Numbered from the stretch's first letter, positions 34,796 to 43,608 are shown. The stretch: 64,000 nt of DNA from Bacillota bacterium (GCA_023388995.1 JAEWFD010000040.1:78467-142466); one strand, 5' to 3'. Program-made: numbers and translations. Notes: a model not told the origin generated them from the sequence alone.

Positions 34796-35431
34796 ATGTT
34801 AGATAAAACAATACCATATCAATCAATTATTATGAAATGTGAGTATCCATACGATGTATCAGATATATGCTTGCCGGCAGGTTTTTCTTTTCGCTTTTTT
34901 TGTGACAAAGATGAACAGCACTGGAGCAGAATTGAAACTTCTGTTTTAGAATTTGCCACTGCTGAAGAGGCGAATAGGTATTACAGCTGCATGTTTATGC
35001 CTTATCGCGAGCAATTGCTAACACGTTGTATCTTCATAGAAAATCCAGATGGGATTCCCGTTGCAACTGCCACGGCTTGGTATGTTGACAGTGAATTGGG
35101 TCATCAGGCAGCGTTGCATTGGGTAGCAGTATGTCCTGAATATCAAGGGTTGGGGTTGGGAAAGGCCGTTGTTCAAAAAGCGATGCAGGTCTTTCAGCAA
35201 GCGGAACCGCAGAAAGCTGTTTGGCTTCATACCCAGACATGGAGTCATAAGGCTATTCGTTTGTATGCGAGTTTAGGCTTTTGTATTGCAAAGACAGCAA
35301 AATTAGCAAGTTATGATCCATTTACAAACATAATGCAATATGAACAGACGGAGCTTATTGAAGCAATCGATGTTTTACACTCAATTTGGGATCCTTGTGA
35401 TGTACAGCAATTGGTAAACCGGGCTTTGTAG
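34796..35431 (+). CDS. GNAT family N-acetyltransferase
   Basis: A 211-residue acetyltransferase. LHWVAVCPEYQGLGLGKAVV contains the acetyl-CoA loop (QGLGLG), followed by WLHTQTWSHKAIRLYASLGF. The N-terminal part is longer than in minimal GNAT proteins. The ATG at 34796 follows AAGGAAAAAC; an upstream frame overlaps the MBL gene and is not used. Substrate unknown. Confidence 0.85.
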   Translation: MLDKTIPYQSIIMKCEYPYDVSDICLPAGFSFRFFCDKDEQHWSRIETSVLEFATAEEANRYYSCMFMPYREQLLTRCIFIENPDGIPVATATAWYVDSELGHQAALHWVAVCPEYQGLGLGKAVVQKAMQVFQQAEPQKAVWLHTQTWSHKAIRLYASLGFCIAKTAKLASYDPFTNIMQYEQTELIEAIDVLHSIWDPCDVQQLVNRAL

Positions 35432-35462
35432 CTCTCACCAACAAAGAAAGACAGGTGTAGAG

Positions 35463-36614
35463 ATGAAACAAGATGATTATCGGAAAATAGAAATGGAAGA
35501 AAATGCACATTTGCGCGATATTAAAAAAGCATATGAAGCAATTGATCATCAATGGCTGAACTGGCATTTTAAAACTACCATGCAATTGGTTGTCTTTGCT
35601 ACTTGCGTGGAGCTGGTATTAGGATATAGCATTATAGGTACAGAGTTGCTTACGACAACCGTAGAAGTATATTGCTTTAAATATATGGCATTTCCTGCAG
35701 TGCTGAATTGTATGTTGCTGGGAATAGGGTATTATGTAATGCATACCAAGCGGTATGATCAAAGAAGTAAAATAAGATTGATTTCCTTGTTGTATGTTGC
35801 GATTTGCAGTGTCCTGACTATTGTACATAGTTTATTTGTTCCAATTTATTATATCTTTGCCGTCGGTATTATGCTCACCACTGTATATTCGGATTATAAA
35901 GTTTCTTTGATGACTTCGGCAGCGGCACTTTGTTCCATGGTTGGGAGTGAACTGTTGATTCAATGGGATCCTTCAAAGGCAAGTGTTTTTCATAGTACGA
36001 TGCGGGCAACCGAGTTTCTGATTGCATTATTTACTTTACTTGCTCTAACAGCTGTTTCATTTATTGTAATTCGCTTTGAAAAGAAGAAAAATGATGCCAG
36101 CATGCAAGTGGAGTTGGAACGGCTGCTGCTTCAAAAGCGTTTGCATCAAGATGAGTTAACTGGTATTTACAACCGCCGGGCATTGCATGAGGCTTTAAAG
36201 GATATGGAAGAAGATATTCAGGAAGTCGTATATGCACTGGCCATTGTTGATATTGATAATTTTAAAAGCATCAATGACACCTATGGACATCAGGCAGGGG
36301 ATCATGTCTTGCAATCTTGTGCTAATGTCATGCGGCAAATGGATTTGGATGCAAACGTGTATCGCTATGGAGGGGATGAATTTTGCATTCTGTTTCGTCA
36401 CCATACCATGACCGAGGTGTATGCATCCTGCCAGAAACTGACACACGAAATGAAAGAGATTTCTTTGGCAGAGTATCCATTGCTGCAGATAACCGGCAGC
36501 ATCGGGATTGCCATCAGCCGGGAAGAATCTGATGCTGTGCGGCTGTTTCATTATGCAGATCAGGCATTGTATGAGGCAAAGCAGAAAAAAGATCGTATTT
36601 GCGTACGCTTGTGA
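35463..36614 (+). CDS. Membrane-bound diguanylate cyclase (GGDEF)
   Basis: A 383-residue protein with about six transmembrane helices (residues 38-200), then a GGDEF domain. DELTGIYNRRAL opens the catalytic domain and YRYGGDEF is the intact active site, so it should make cyclic di-GMP. The RxxD inhibitory site five residues before GGDEF is missing (DLDA). No EAL domain is present. It is a single gene. The membrane part does not match a sensor I can name. Confidence 0.9.
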   Translation: MKQDDYRKIEMEENAHLRDIKKAYEAIDHQWLNWHFKTTMQLVVFATCVELVLGYSIIGTELLTTTVEVYCFKYMAFPAVLNCMLLGIGYYVMHTKRYDQRSKIRLISLLYVAICSVLTIVHSLFVPIYYIFAVGIMLTTVYSDYKVSLMTSAAALCSMVGSELLIQWDPSKASVFHSTMRATEFLIALFTLLALTAVSFIVIRFEKKKNDASMQVELERLLLQKRLHQDELTGIYNRRALHEALKDMEEDIQEVVYALAIVDIDNFKSINDTYGHQAGDHVLQSCANVMRQMDLDANVYRYGGDEFCILFRHHTMTEVYASCQKLTHEMKEISLAEYPLLQITGSIGIAISREESDAVRLFHYADQALYEAKQKKDRICVRL

Positions 36615-36620
36615 TACGAT

Positions 36621-37625
36621 CTAATTTGCTTGAATCTTTTGATATTGGATAGGCTGCATAACATTGCCAAGTTCCAGCAGCGGTGCAGTTTCTTGCCGAT
36701 ATTCCGACAATGACACTCTTGTGATTTGCTGATTGCCATAAGATTGGAAAAAGTATTGCGGTGCCGTTAACTCCATGACAGCGATATACTTAGTATAATC
36801 ATAGGTATCGCGATTGGATAACACAGCGCCTTGCGGAATCGAAACACTTTGCAAGACATGAAATGCACCTTGGATTGTTTCGTCCAGGGTTGCTGGTTGC
36901 GGCAAATGACTTTTTAAATAAGCGGCGCGCACAAATCGCTGCGGTGAGGTAAAACCGCCGGGTAATCCTGCTGTATTGCCTCCTTGCCCGAATGGCGGCA
37001 AAGGCATTCCATCCCAATTTGCTGTTTCCTCTTGCTTTGCAGTAACAAAACCATAATTGCGAAGATTGGTCAAATGCCAAGGAAGTTCCGGGCTGTTGGC
37101 AAGAATGCCAAGCGGATTGCGATAGAGCTGCATTCCGTTTTTTGTTTTCTCGATGACAGCAGTTATTCCCATTTTGTCAGATACAATCCAATGGAGCGGA
37201 GCAATTGATTTGGTTACCGGATCTTCCATGCCAATTATTTGCAGTTCTTGCAGCAAAGAAGGCAGCTGTGCCAAGGAATCGCAGTTTCCTAAAATATATT
37301 GCAATACATCATATGATGCAATGGGGGAGCGACTGGATTTTATCTGCTGCAATGTGTCATACTGGGCATATCCGGCAAAGTAGAGGGCAGCTGCACCGAT
37401 CCCTTTCTCATTGACACCATCAAAGAAGGCTTGTAAAGGTGCTATTGTCTGTCCTAGCGCCAAGAAGGCATATTTAGAGGGATAAGCTTGCTGAAGCTGT
37501 GCATTTGACCAGCTGCGATTCTTATTGATAAAGTATAATGAAGGTGCAATGGGGTAGGAAAAATCCATGGTCCTTCCTAAAATTTGATGATTTGCTTTGC
37601 CTTTTAAGGTAATTGCTGTGCACAT
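36621..37625 (-). CDS. Choloylglycine hydrolase/penicillin V acylase family enzyme
   Basis: A 334-residue Ntn hydrolase. Met1 is removed and Cys2 (MCTAI) becomes the nucleophile. Arg18 and Asp21 in GRTMDF, Asn72 in DGVNEKG, Asn177 in LANSPE and Arg230 in SPQRFVR correspond to conserved active-site residues. It could hydrolyse conjugated bile salts, penicillin V or N-acyl signals; the members with bile-salt activity cannot be told from others by sequence reading alone. There is no signal peptide, so it is cytosolic. AAGGAGTG precedes the ATG. The gene is convergent with the diguanylate cyclase gene. Confidence 0.9.
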   Translation of the reverse strand: MCTAITLKGKANHQILGRTMDFSYPIAPSLYFINKNRSWSNAQLQQAYPSKYAFLALGQTIAPLQAFFDGVNEKGIGAAALYFAGYAQYDTLQQIKSSRSPIASYDVLQYILGNCDSLAQLPSLLQELQIIGMEDPVTKSIAPLHWIVSDKMGITAVIEKTKNGMQLYRNPLGILANSPELPWHLTNLRNYGFVTAKQEETANWDGMPLPPFGQGGNTAGLPGGFTSPQRFVRAAYLKSHLPQPATLDETIQGAFHVLQSVSIPQGAVLSNRDTYDYTKYIAVMELTAPQYFFQSYGNQQITRVSLSEYRQETAPLLELGNVMQPIQYQKIQAN

Positions 37626-37805
37626 GGAATCACTCCTTTGGAGATCAAACTATGTTATGCAGAACGATTCGATGATATGTAACAAATAGCATAAAATTCG
37701 ACCGAGAGAAAAAACTAGTGTTTCAAGTTCTTATAATTTATTGATGAAAGAAATAAACATTTATGATATAATCATTACTTGAGAAATTAGATAGAGGAGA
37801 AATGT

Positions 37806-39071
37806 ATGAAATTAGCAGCAATATCAATTTTTGTGATTACATATGCTTGTTTACTGCTGATTCCAAATAAACGCGCTTTTATTGCATTGGGATCTGGCTG
37901 TCTTTTTGTGGTATTGGGAATTCTGCCATATAATCAAGTATTAACTACCATTGACTGGAATGTACTGATGATGATTTCAGGTACAATGGGTATAGTGGCT
38001 TTATTTATTGAATCGAAAATGCCATCTTTATTAGCTGATTTAATTATTGAAAAAACACCAAATGTGAAATGGGCTATTATTGCATTATCATTATTCGCAG
38101 GAATTATTTCTGCATTCGTAGATAATGTAGCAACCGTGTTAATGGTGGCGCCGGTGGCGATTACGATTGCAAAGAAATTAAAAATTTCTCCTGTAAATAG
38201 TATCATTGCCATTTCTGTAGCTTCTAACTTACAAGGTGCCGCAACATTGGTGGGTGATACTACATCGATTTTGCTTGGTGGCTACGCTAATATGAATTTT
38301 ATGGATTTCTTCTATTATCAAGGAAAAATTGGTATTTTTTGGATTGTTCAGATCAGTGCTCTTGCTTCAACACTTGTTTTGCTATGGATTTTCCGCAAAG
38401 ATGCAAAGCCTGTGGAGGCATTGGAACGTACGATGGTGGAGGATTACTTCCCGAGTATATTACTGGTTGGCATGATTGTATTATTGATAGTTGCGTCATT
38501 CTTGCCAAACATGCCAAGCATGATTAATGGTTATATATGTATTGCGCTGCTAGTACTTGGAATGATTCGTGATTTTTTGAAAGAAAATGATCGTAGTGTA
38601 TTTCGCAAGACTCTGAAAGAAATTGATTACTTTACAATTTTGTTATTGGCAGGTCTGTTTCTGGTAATTGGTGGTATAACTGAAGCGGGTGTCGTGGATG
38701 ATATAAGTTTGCTTTTTATTAAACTAAGCAAAGATAATTTATTTGTAATCTATACATTAATTGTATGGGCATCTGTATTATTTTCAGCATTCATTGATAA
38801 TATTCCTTATGTGGCAACGATGCTTCCGGTAGTAACAGCGATTGCTGCAACATTGCAAGTAAATCCTACTTTATTGTATTTGGGATTATTGTCAGGGGCA
38901 ACACTTGGCGGAAATATGACACCTATTGGAGCTTCTGCTAATATTACAGCGCTTGGTATTTTAAGAAAAGAAGGACATGAAGTGAGTGCGCAAAAGTTTA
39001 TGAGTATCGGTATTCCATTTACTCTGGCTGCAGTTATTACCGGTTATGTTCTGATCTGGCTGATTTACTAA
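37806..39071 (+). CDS. ArsB/NhaD/SLC13-type ion transporter
   Basis: A 421-residue membrane protein with about ten to twelve helices. The internal repeat FVDNVATVLMVAPVAITI and FIDNIPYVATMLPVVTAIAA is typical of the ion transporter superfamily, as is the pair of NL/AT loops LQGAATLVGDTTSILLG and SGATLGGNMTPIGASAN. It could carry dicarboxylates, arsenite or sodium/protons. AGAGGAG precedes the ATG and a -10-like TATAAT lies about 40 bases upstream. It is a single gene with a terminator behind it. Confidence 0.85.
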   Translation: MKLAAISIFVITYACLLLIPNKRAFIALGSGCLFVVLGILPYNQVLTTIDWNVLMMISGTMGIVALFIESKMPSLLADLIIEKTPNVKWAIIALSLFAGIISAFVDNVATVLMVAPVAITIAKKLKISPVNSIIAISVASNLQGAATLVGDTTSILLGGYANMNFMDFFYYQGKIGIFWIVQISALASTLVLLWIFRKDAKPVEALERTMVEDYFPSILLVGMIVLLIVASFLPNMPSMINGYICIALLVLGMIRDFLKENDRSVFRKTLKEIDYFTILLLAGLFLVIGGITEAGVVDDISLLFIKLSKDNLFVIYTLIVWASVLFSAFIDNIPYVATMLPVVTAIAATLQVNPTLLYLGLLSGATLGGNMTPIGASANITALGILRKEGHEVSAQKFMSIGIPFTLAAVITGYVLIWLIY

Positions 39072-39125
39072 TTGATATAGCATTGCCTGGTAGAAGCACG
39101 TACATGTGTTGATGCACCAATGTAA

Positions 39126-39160
39126 AAAACTAAGGATTCGAAAGTTGCCTTAGTTTTTTT
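39126..39160. terminator. Bidirectional intrinsic terminator
   Basis: AAACTAAGG and CCTTAGTTT form a 9-bp stem around 12 bases, with T-runs on both strands. It separates the transporter gene and the Kbl-like gene, which are convergent. Confidence 0.85.
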
Positions 39161-39186
39161 TGTATTCGTTCTATTTTGCTGGTTTA

Positions 39187-40302
39187 TCAGGGAATCATGC
39201 CAAGCTGTATCCCAACGCTTCTAAAAGCAGAGATAGCCTCGTCAAGATCTTCTTTCTCGTGTGCAGCCGAAATGATAACGCGCAGCCGCGCTTTTCCTTT
39301 TCCAACAAGCGGATATTTAATTGCTTGCGCAAAGACCCCGTTTTCGAAAAGCAGATCGCTTAAAGACTGCGTCTTTTCTTCATCACCAACCATGACGGGG
39401 ATAATGGGGGTTTTTGTTGTTCCTAAGTCAAAGCCAAGCTGCTTTAACTCTGAAACAAAGTATTCGCGATTTTGCCATAACTTGGATACGAGTGCATCAC
39501 TTTCCATTAATAATTCAATCGCCCGCACTGCTGCGGATGCCATGGAGGGCTGCATAGGAGTTGCTGTAAAAATGAAAGAACGTGCTTCTCGCTGAATTCG
39601 TTCAATCAATTCGCTGCTTCCCGCCGCAAAACCACCCGCAGATCCAAATCCTTTGGAAATAGAACCCGTCTCTATGTAGATGTCATTACGTACTCCAAAA
39701 TAATCGATCGTTCCGCGACCAGACTTACCCATCACGCCATCACCATGGGCATCATCAACCATGATTTTAGCATTATATTTTTTACTGAGTTCTACGATTT
39801 TCGTTAGGGGTGCAATGTCTCCATCCATGCTGAATACACCATCAGTAATAATCAGCTTATGCTCAGATTCTGAGGTATGCAAGTGTCGTTCTAAATCGTT
39901 CATGTCTAAGTGTTTGTATACAGTAATTTTTGCCTTGGATAGCCGGATACCATCAATCAGACTGGCATGATTCAGTTCGTCGCTGAATACCTCGTCATTT
40001 TTACCCACAAGAAGGGGAATGGTGCCGTAATTGGCAGCTAGACCGGAGTTGAATACACAAGTTGCTTCAACGTCCTTGAATTTAGCAAGGAGTTCTTCCA
40101 ATTCGTTGTGAACCGGGTAGTTGCCGGCAATAGACCGGGCTGCTCCTGCTCCAACACCATAAAGATCTATTGCTTTTTTTGCGGCATCAATGATTTCCGG
40201 ATGATTGGCTAGTCCTAAATAATTATTGGAAGCCAAGTTTATAACTTTCTTGCCGTCAAGGAGTATTCTTCCACCTTGCGGACTGTAAACAGTTTTCAGC
40301 AT
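39187..40302 (-). CDS. Alpha-oxoamine synthase family PLP enzyme (Kbl/BioF-like)
   Basis: A 371-residue PLP enzyme of the group with 2-amino-3-ketobutyrate CoA ligase and 8-amino-7-oxononanoate synthase. INLASNNYLGLANHPEII, FNSGLAANYG, MVDDAHGDGVMG and the Schiff-base Lys217 in TGSISKGFGSAGG are diagnostic. Full-length members have about 20-25 more residues at the N-terminus. Here the ATG at 40302 follows GTGAGG and the protein begins near the first beta strand. With no threonine dehydrogenase or biotin genes near, the reaction remains open between Kbl and BioF. Confidence 0.85.
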   Translation of the reverse strand: MLKTVYSPQGGRILLDGKKVINLASNNYLGLANHPEIIDAAKKAIDLYGVGAGAARSIAGNYPVHNELEELLAKFKDVEATCVFNSGLAANYGTIPLLVGKNDEVFSDELNHASLIDGIRLSKAKITVYKHLDMNDLERHLHTSESEHKLIITDGVFSMDGDIAPLTKIVELSKKYNAKIMVDDAHGDGVMGKSGRGTIDYFGVRNDIYIETGSISKGFGSAGGFAAGSSELIERIQREARSFIFTATPMQPSMASAAVRAIELLMESDALVSKLWQNREYFVSELKQLGFDLGTTKTPIIPVMVGDEEKTQSLSDLLFENGVFAQAIKYPLVGKGKARLRVIISAAHEKEDLDEAISAFRSVGIQLGMIP

Positions 40303-40403
40303 CAATCGTATTCCTCACTCTTCTTTGCTGGTATTATCATACCACAAAATAATCCATTCTACATCATCAGGACATTGAGCGCAAATTTTGAAGCAAAAGA
40401 AAA

Positions 40404-40424
40404 CCGCAGAACTAAATTCTGCGG
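40404..40424 (-). terminator. Intrinsic terminator of the Ric operon
   Basis: CCGCAGAA and TTCTGCGG form an 8-bp stem around five bases. On the minus strand TTTTCTTTT follows. It comes just after the ferredoxin stop codon. Confidence 0.85.
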
Positions 40425-40434
40425 GCAAATCAGT

Positions 40435-40629
40435 TTATGCTTCTGTGACATCAATAACAGAAACCGGACAGCTTTCTTTGGCTTGGATTGCATCATCCAA
40501 AGAACCTTCAGGAATTGGTGTTTGGTAGACTTCTGCCAGTCCGTCATCTGCCATCCGGAATACATCCGGTGCAATGTTAGTGCATAAGGTGCACCCAATA
40601 CAGCCGCTGCGGTCAATTGTTGCTTTCAT
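40435..40629 (-). CDS. [4Fe-4S] ferredoxin
   Basis: A 64-residue ferredoxin with CIGCTLC near the N-terminus and CPV near the C-terminus, the ligand pattern of single-cluster ferredoxins (CxxCxxC...CP). It is the last gene of the minus-strand operon with Ric, DUF1858 and the DUF438 protein, 10 bases after the latter, with GAGGTGAG before the ATG. It could supply electrons for the diiron repair proteins. Confidence 0.92.
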   Translation of the reverse strand: MKATIDRSGCIGCTLCTNIAPDVFRMADDGLAEVYQTPIPEGSLDDAIQAKESCPVSVIDVTEA

Positions 40630-40639
40630 GATCTCACCT

Positions 40640-41851
40640 CTATTCTGATACGAGTCGTTTTTCTCCTGTTAATGCTTGAATTGGTTTGATATTCTGGGTT
40701 ACTTCCAATGTTCCAAGGTAGGCGCCTTGTTCATTGCGAACAGCGAAATAACGGATATATACAAACATATCTTTCATTGGAATCCAGAAATCTTCATGGT
40801 CTTTCTTTCCGGATTTAAAATCATCTAAAATCTGCTCTACGACATGCACACTTCCCGGCGGATGGCAATTTGCGACTTTGCGGCCGATGATTGCTTTGGT
40901 GCGGGTAAAGATTCGCTCCGCTCCTTGGCTGAAATATTTTACAGTATCGTCTTTATCAACAAAAGTAATATCGAATGGCAATGCATTCAGCGTGTTCACA
41001 AGTTCTTCAGGCTTGAATACACCGGATGGCAGATGAATTTGACCTTCTACTTCTTGCAGGGTAGGTTCCGGTTTTGTTTCTGTCTGCGGCGTCATAACAG
41101 GATCCCAGTTTGGAATATCCGGGATCATGAAGCCGATTTCACTGCTCTCATCCGCAATGCGTTTCCATTCTTCTTGTGTTAGTGTTTCCAAAAGCATCGG
41201 TACTAAAATATTTTCTTCTTTGAAAATCATTTCTTCGACACGAATTAAGGCAATTTCCAAATTTGCCTGGAAGGCAGGAATATCTAAATCTTGATTCGCA
41301 AGTTCTTTGCGAAGCTGTTTCAAACTGGCACGAATTTCATCATCCACCCCCCACATCACTTTCGGAGGTGCTGAAATGCCGTATTTTTCCATATATGGGA
41401 AGAAGAGGTTTTCTTTGCGGCTGTAATGCAGGTCAATACGCAGCAATAAATCTAAAAAACGCCCCATGATATTCAACGATGTATGATCAAGCTTTGCGGC
41501 AAGGGGACGAATTTCCTGATTGATCAACTGCTCAATCGCATCGTTTTCCCGAATTAACACTTCTACCGGATGACCGGGGATGTCCCGCTCATCGATGACA
41601 CGATGAATTTCTTCAATACTCCCTTTGAATACCGCAGAATGCACATCGCATAGTCTTTGAATTTCGGAAACCGGCAATCCTTCATTGATCAATTGCTGTT
41701 CTGCTTCGGTTATTTCAGCGGCACTGACATTGCCGAAGGTTGCTTCGAACTCTGCTTGTACTTCGTCTACGGTCATACCATCATGCAATTTTGCAATGAT
41801 CTCTTTTAAGACTTCCTTTCGATGTTCTCTGTTGTTGATGAATTCACTCAT
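40640..41851 (-). CDS. DUF438/hemerythrin-like/PAS protein
   Basis: A 403-residue protein. Residues 1-70 match DUF438 (REHRKEVLKEIIAKLHDGMT), residues about 75-250 form a hemerythrin-like HHE bundle with His-rich helices (LDHTSLNIMGRFLDLLLRID, LHYSRKENLFFPYMEKYG) and residues about 285-400 are a PAS domain (ITFVDKDDTVKYFSQGAERI). It probably binds a diiron centre and senses oxygen or nitric oxide. It overlaps the DUF1858 gene in ATGA fashion. AAAGGAGG precedes the ATG. Confidence 0.88.
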   Translation of the reverse strand: MSEFINNREHRKEVLKEIIAKLHDGMTVDEVQAEFEATFGNVSAAEITEAEQQLINEGLPVSEIQRLCDVHSAVFKGSIEEIHRVIDERDIPGHPVEVLIRENDAIEQLINQEIRPLAAKLDHTSLNIMGRFLDLLLRIDLHYSRKENLFFPYMEKYGISAPPKVMWGVDDEIRASLKQLRKELANQDLDIPAFQANLEIALIRVEEMIFKEENILVPMLLETLTQEEWKRIADESSEIGFMIPDIPNWDPVMTPQTETKPEPTLQEVEGQIHLPSGVFKPEELVNTLNALPFDITFVDKDDTVKYFSQGAERIFTRTKAIIGRKVANCHPPGSVHVVEQILDDFKSGKKDHEDFWIPMKDMFVYIRYFAVRNEQGAYLGTLEVTQNIKPIQALTGEKRLVSE

Positions 41852-42096
41852 TCTGATTCCTCCTTTGTAACGATAAAGCCATGATTTTCTAATGTTTGGA
41901 TAATATGGTCTAAACTAACTTGCTTGGCTCTTGCACCTTTGGGAATTGTCATGATTTTTCCCATCGTCTGCAGCATAAGCGGATTGGCAATATCGTGAAA
42001 TCCCAGCTCTTTCATAATGGAAATGATCTCAGGATAAGCAGTTGCTAGGGCATGGATGCTGCTGGACAGACTAATGTGCTTGGCTTCTTGTGTCAT
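41848..42096 (-). CDS. DUF1858 domain protein
   Basis: An 82-residue protein of the DUF1858 family (SIHALATAYPEIISIMKELG, then MLQTMGKIMTIPKGARAK). DUF1858 proteins often occur with hemerythrin-like and redox proteins. It has no Cys, unlike the members with a CCGGC motif, so it cannot be a disulfide redox protein. It overlaps the Ric gene by 26 bases and the DUF438 gene by four. Confidence 0.82.
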   Translation of the reverse strand: MTQEAKHISLSSSIHALATAYPEIISIMKELGFHDIANPLMLQTMGKIMTIPKGARAKQVSLDHIIQTLENHGFIVTKEESE

Positions 42097-42760
42097 ATGC
42101 TGCTAATAGAATATTATTCTCTAAATGAATGTGTTCATGCAAATCGGCTTCCAAATCGGCGAGCAGCTCGTAGGCCCGGCGATACGTGTTGCAGCCATCT
42201 TGCGGTACGGTAAAGTGATTTGTTTCATGACGGAGCTGAAGCAGTACGGAACCTGCATGTTCGTGTTCCTGGATAATTGTATCCGAAAGTTTTTGAATGG
42301 CTTCTGTCTGGGTGGTTTCAAGAGCCGGGAATAGCAGCTGTTCTTCTTTCAGCAAATGCTGTTCCAAGTCACTCTTCAAGGAACCAAACAGGCGGTATAC
42401 TTCAAATAATTCCGGATGCTTGGAACCATGGACACGCATAATGGTAGCCAGCAATTCAGCAATCTTGGGCAGTTGTTCTCTTAAATAGGTGTGATGCTTG
42501 TCTTCAATATAACCAGACAATTGTCCGCTTGTCATATTCAAGAAGTTTTCTCCATCTTGGCTGATAACAGCTTGCGCTAAAAAGCTATCCAGTGCTTGAT
42601 ACAGTTCTTGCGCATTGATCTGTTCTTCTTGCAGCACTTCCTGCAAGAAACGATGTCCTCCGCAGCAATAATCAATTCCGTATGCTGTCAGAATACTAGT
42701 TGTTTTTGGATACATGGCTACAACGTTTCCAATTGTGGTTTTGGGGTCGCGATAATTCAT
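42071..42760 (-). CDS. ric: Iron-sulfur cluster repair di-iron protein (Ric/ScdA/YtfE)
   Basis: A 229-residue protein. Residues 1-60 form the DUF542 domain with IDYCCGGHRFLQEVL, and the rest forms a hemerythrin-like bundle with His ligands (HHTYLREQLPKIAEL, HGSKHPELFE, LEQHLLKEEQLLFPAL, QEHEHAGSVL, DLHEHIHLENNIL). Such proteins repair iron-sulfur clusters damaged by nitric oxide or oxygen. The ATG at 42760 follows CAAGGAGG. It is the first gene of an operon with a Crp/Fnr-type operator at 42813. Confidence 0.93.
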   Translation of the reverse strand: MNYRDPKTTIGNVVAMYPKTTSILTAYGIDYCCGGHRFLQEVLQEEQINAQELYQALDSFLAQAVISQDGENFLNMTSGQLSGYIEDKHHTYLREQLPKIAELLATIMRVHGSKHPELFEVYRLFGSLKSDLEQHLLKEEQLLFPALETTQTEAIQKLSDTIIQEHEHAGSVLLQLRHETNHFTVPQDGCNTYRRAYELLADLEADLHEHIHLENNILLAAYDTRSQAH

Positions 42761-42788
42761 GTTTGTTCCTCCTTGATTTACAAGTTCA

Positions 42789-42832
42789 GTATACTTGATC
42801 AGGATGATGATTACTGTGATTACAATCACAGT
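42789..42832 (-). promoter_or_regulatory. Class-II-spaced Crp/Fnr-type operator and -10 box of the ric operon
   Basis: ACTGTGATT and AATCACAGT are perfect 9-base arms around AC at 42813-42832, containing TGTGA-N6-TCACA. On the minus strand a -10 box TATACT lies at 42789-42794. The expected start near 42782 places the operator centre at about -40, as in promoters activated by Crp/Fnr proteins in class II mode. There is no good -35 box, which fits activation. Confidence 0.8.
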
Positions 42833-42837
42833 TGCGG

Positions 42838-43554
42838 TTATTCCTTTGCCATTTGCTCCAGCTGCTGCTGTTTCACAATTAAGATTGATTTATTTGATAT
42901 AGAGCGGATAATACCATCTTGTTCCAGCTGGCCTAGTTTGCGGCTGACGGTTTCCCGGGTGACACCGAGATAATTGGCAATGCCTTCACGGCTGATGGGG
43001 AGGCGAATCAACATGCCTTCTGTCTTTTGGGTACCATATTTATCTGCAAAATCCAGTAATAGGTTACTGATGCGCGCATCGACGTTGCGGATACCATAAT
43101 TTTGCAAGGATAATTCCAATCGTTCCATGCGGTCACCTAAGGCGCTGATAATATTAATGGCAATGTCCGGAAAAGCATGCAGCACTTGCTGAAATTCTTT
43201 TTTAGATAAGCGGCAGATTTTGGTTTCTTCCAATGCTTCGACACTATACGTTGCTTGATGATCATGAAGGATGAATTTTTCGCCAAAAAAGTCACCGCTT
43301 GAAAATATATACAGAATTTGTTCGCGTCCGTCGGGATTGATTGTATATGCTTTTACAATGCCGTCTTCCACAATAATCAAACTGTCGGACCATTCTCCCT
43401 CCTGCATAATCGTTTCCCCTTTTTTATACGTATGATGCTCAATCAAAGACGAAATACGATGCAGATAACGGTGGTCCAGAGAAGCGAAAATTGGTACTTT
43501 ATGAATACATAAGGCATGGCCATTGGCTGATCTGCATCTTTGGCAATTGTTCAT
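42838..43554 (-). CDS. Crp/Fnr-family regulator with N-terminal Cys motif
   Basis: A 238-residue protein with an N-terminal Cys cluster (CQRC at 4-7, Cys16), a cyclic-nucleotide-binding-type barrel (IVEDGIVKAYTINPDGREQI, FFGEKFILHDHQATY) and a winged helix (ISREGIANYLGVTRETVSRK). The Cys pattern recalls FNR proteins, in which Cys residues hold an oxygen-sensing cluster; whether it does so here is inference. The ATG at 43554 follows TGGAGG; an ATG at 43569 is part of that site. The regulator probably binds the palindrome at 42813 and activates the ric operon. Confidence 0.9.
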   Translation of the reverse strand: MNNCQRCRSANGHALCIHKVPIFASLDHRYLHRISSLIEHHTYKKGETIMQEGEWSDSLIIVEDGIVKAYTINPDGREQILYIFSSGDFFGEKFILHDHQATYSVEALEETKICRLSKKEFQQVLHAFPDIAINIISALGDRMERLELSLQNYGIRNVDARISNLLLDFADKYGTQKTEGMLIRLPISREGIANYLGVTRETVSRKLGQLEQDGIIRSISNKSILIVKQQQLEQMAKE

Positions 43555-43578
43555 AGAATTTTCCTCCATATCAATGGT

Positions 43579-43608
43579 ATTATAGTCAGCTAGAGCTTAC
43601 TTTGTCAA
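43579..43608 (-). promoter_or_regulatory. Sigma-A promoter of the Crp/Fnr gene
   Basis: On the minus strand, a perfect TTGACA (43608-43603) and a perfect TATAAT (43584-43579) are separated by 18 bases. It is 25 bases upstream of the Crp/Fnr start. Confidence 0.85.
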
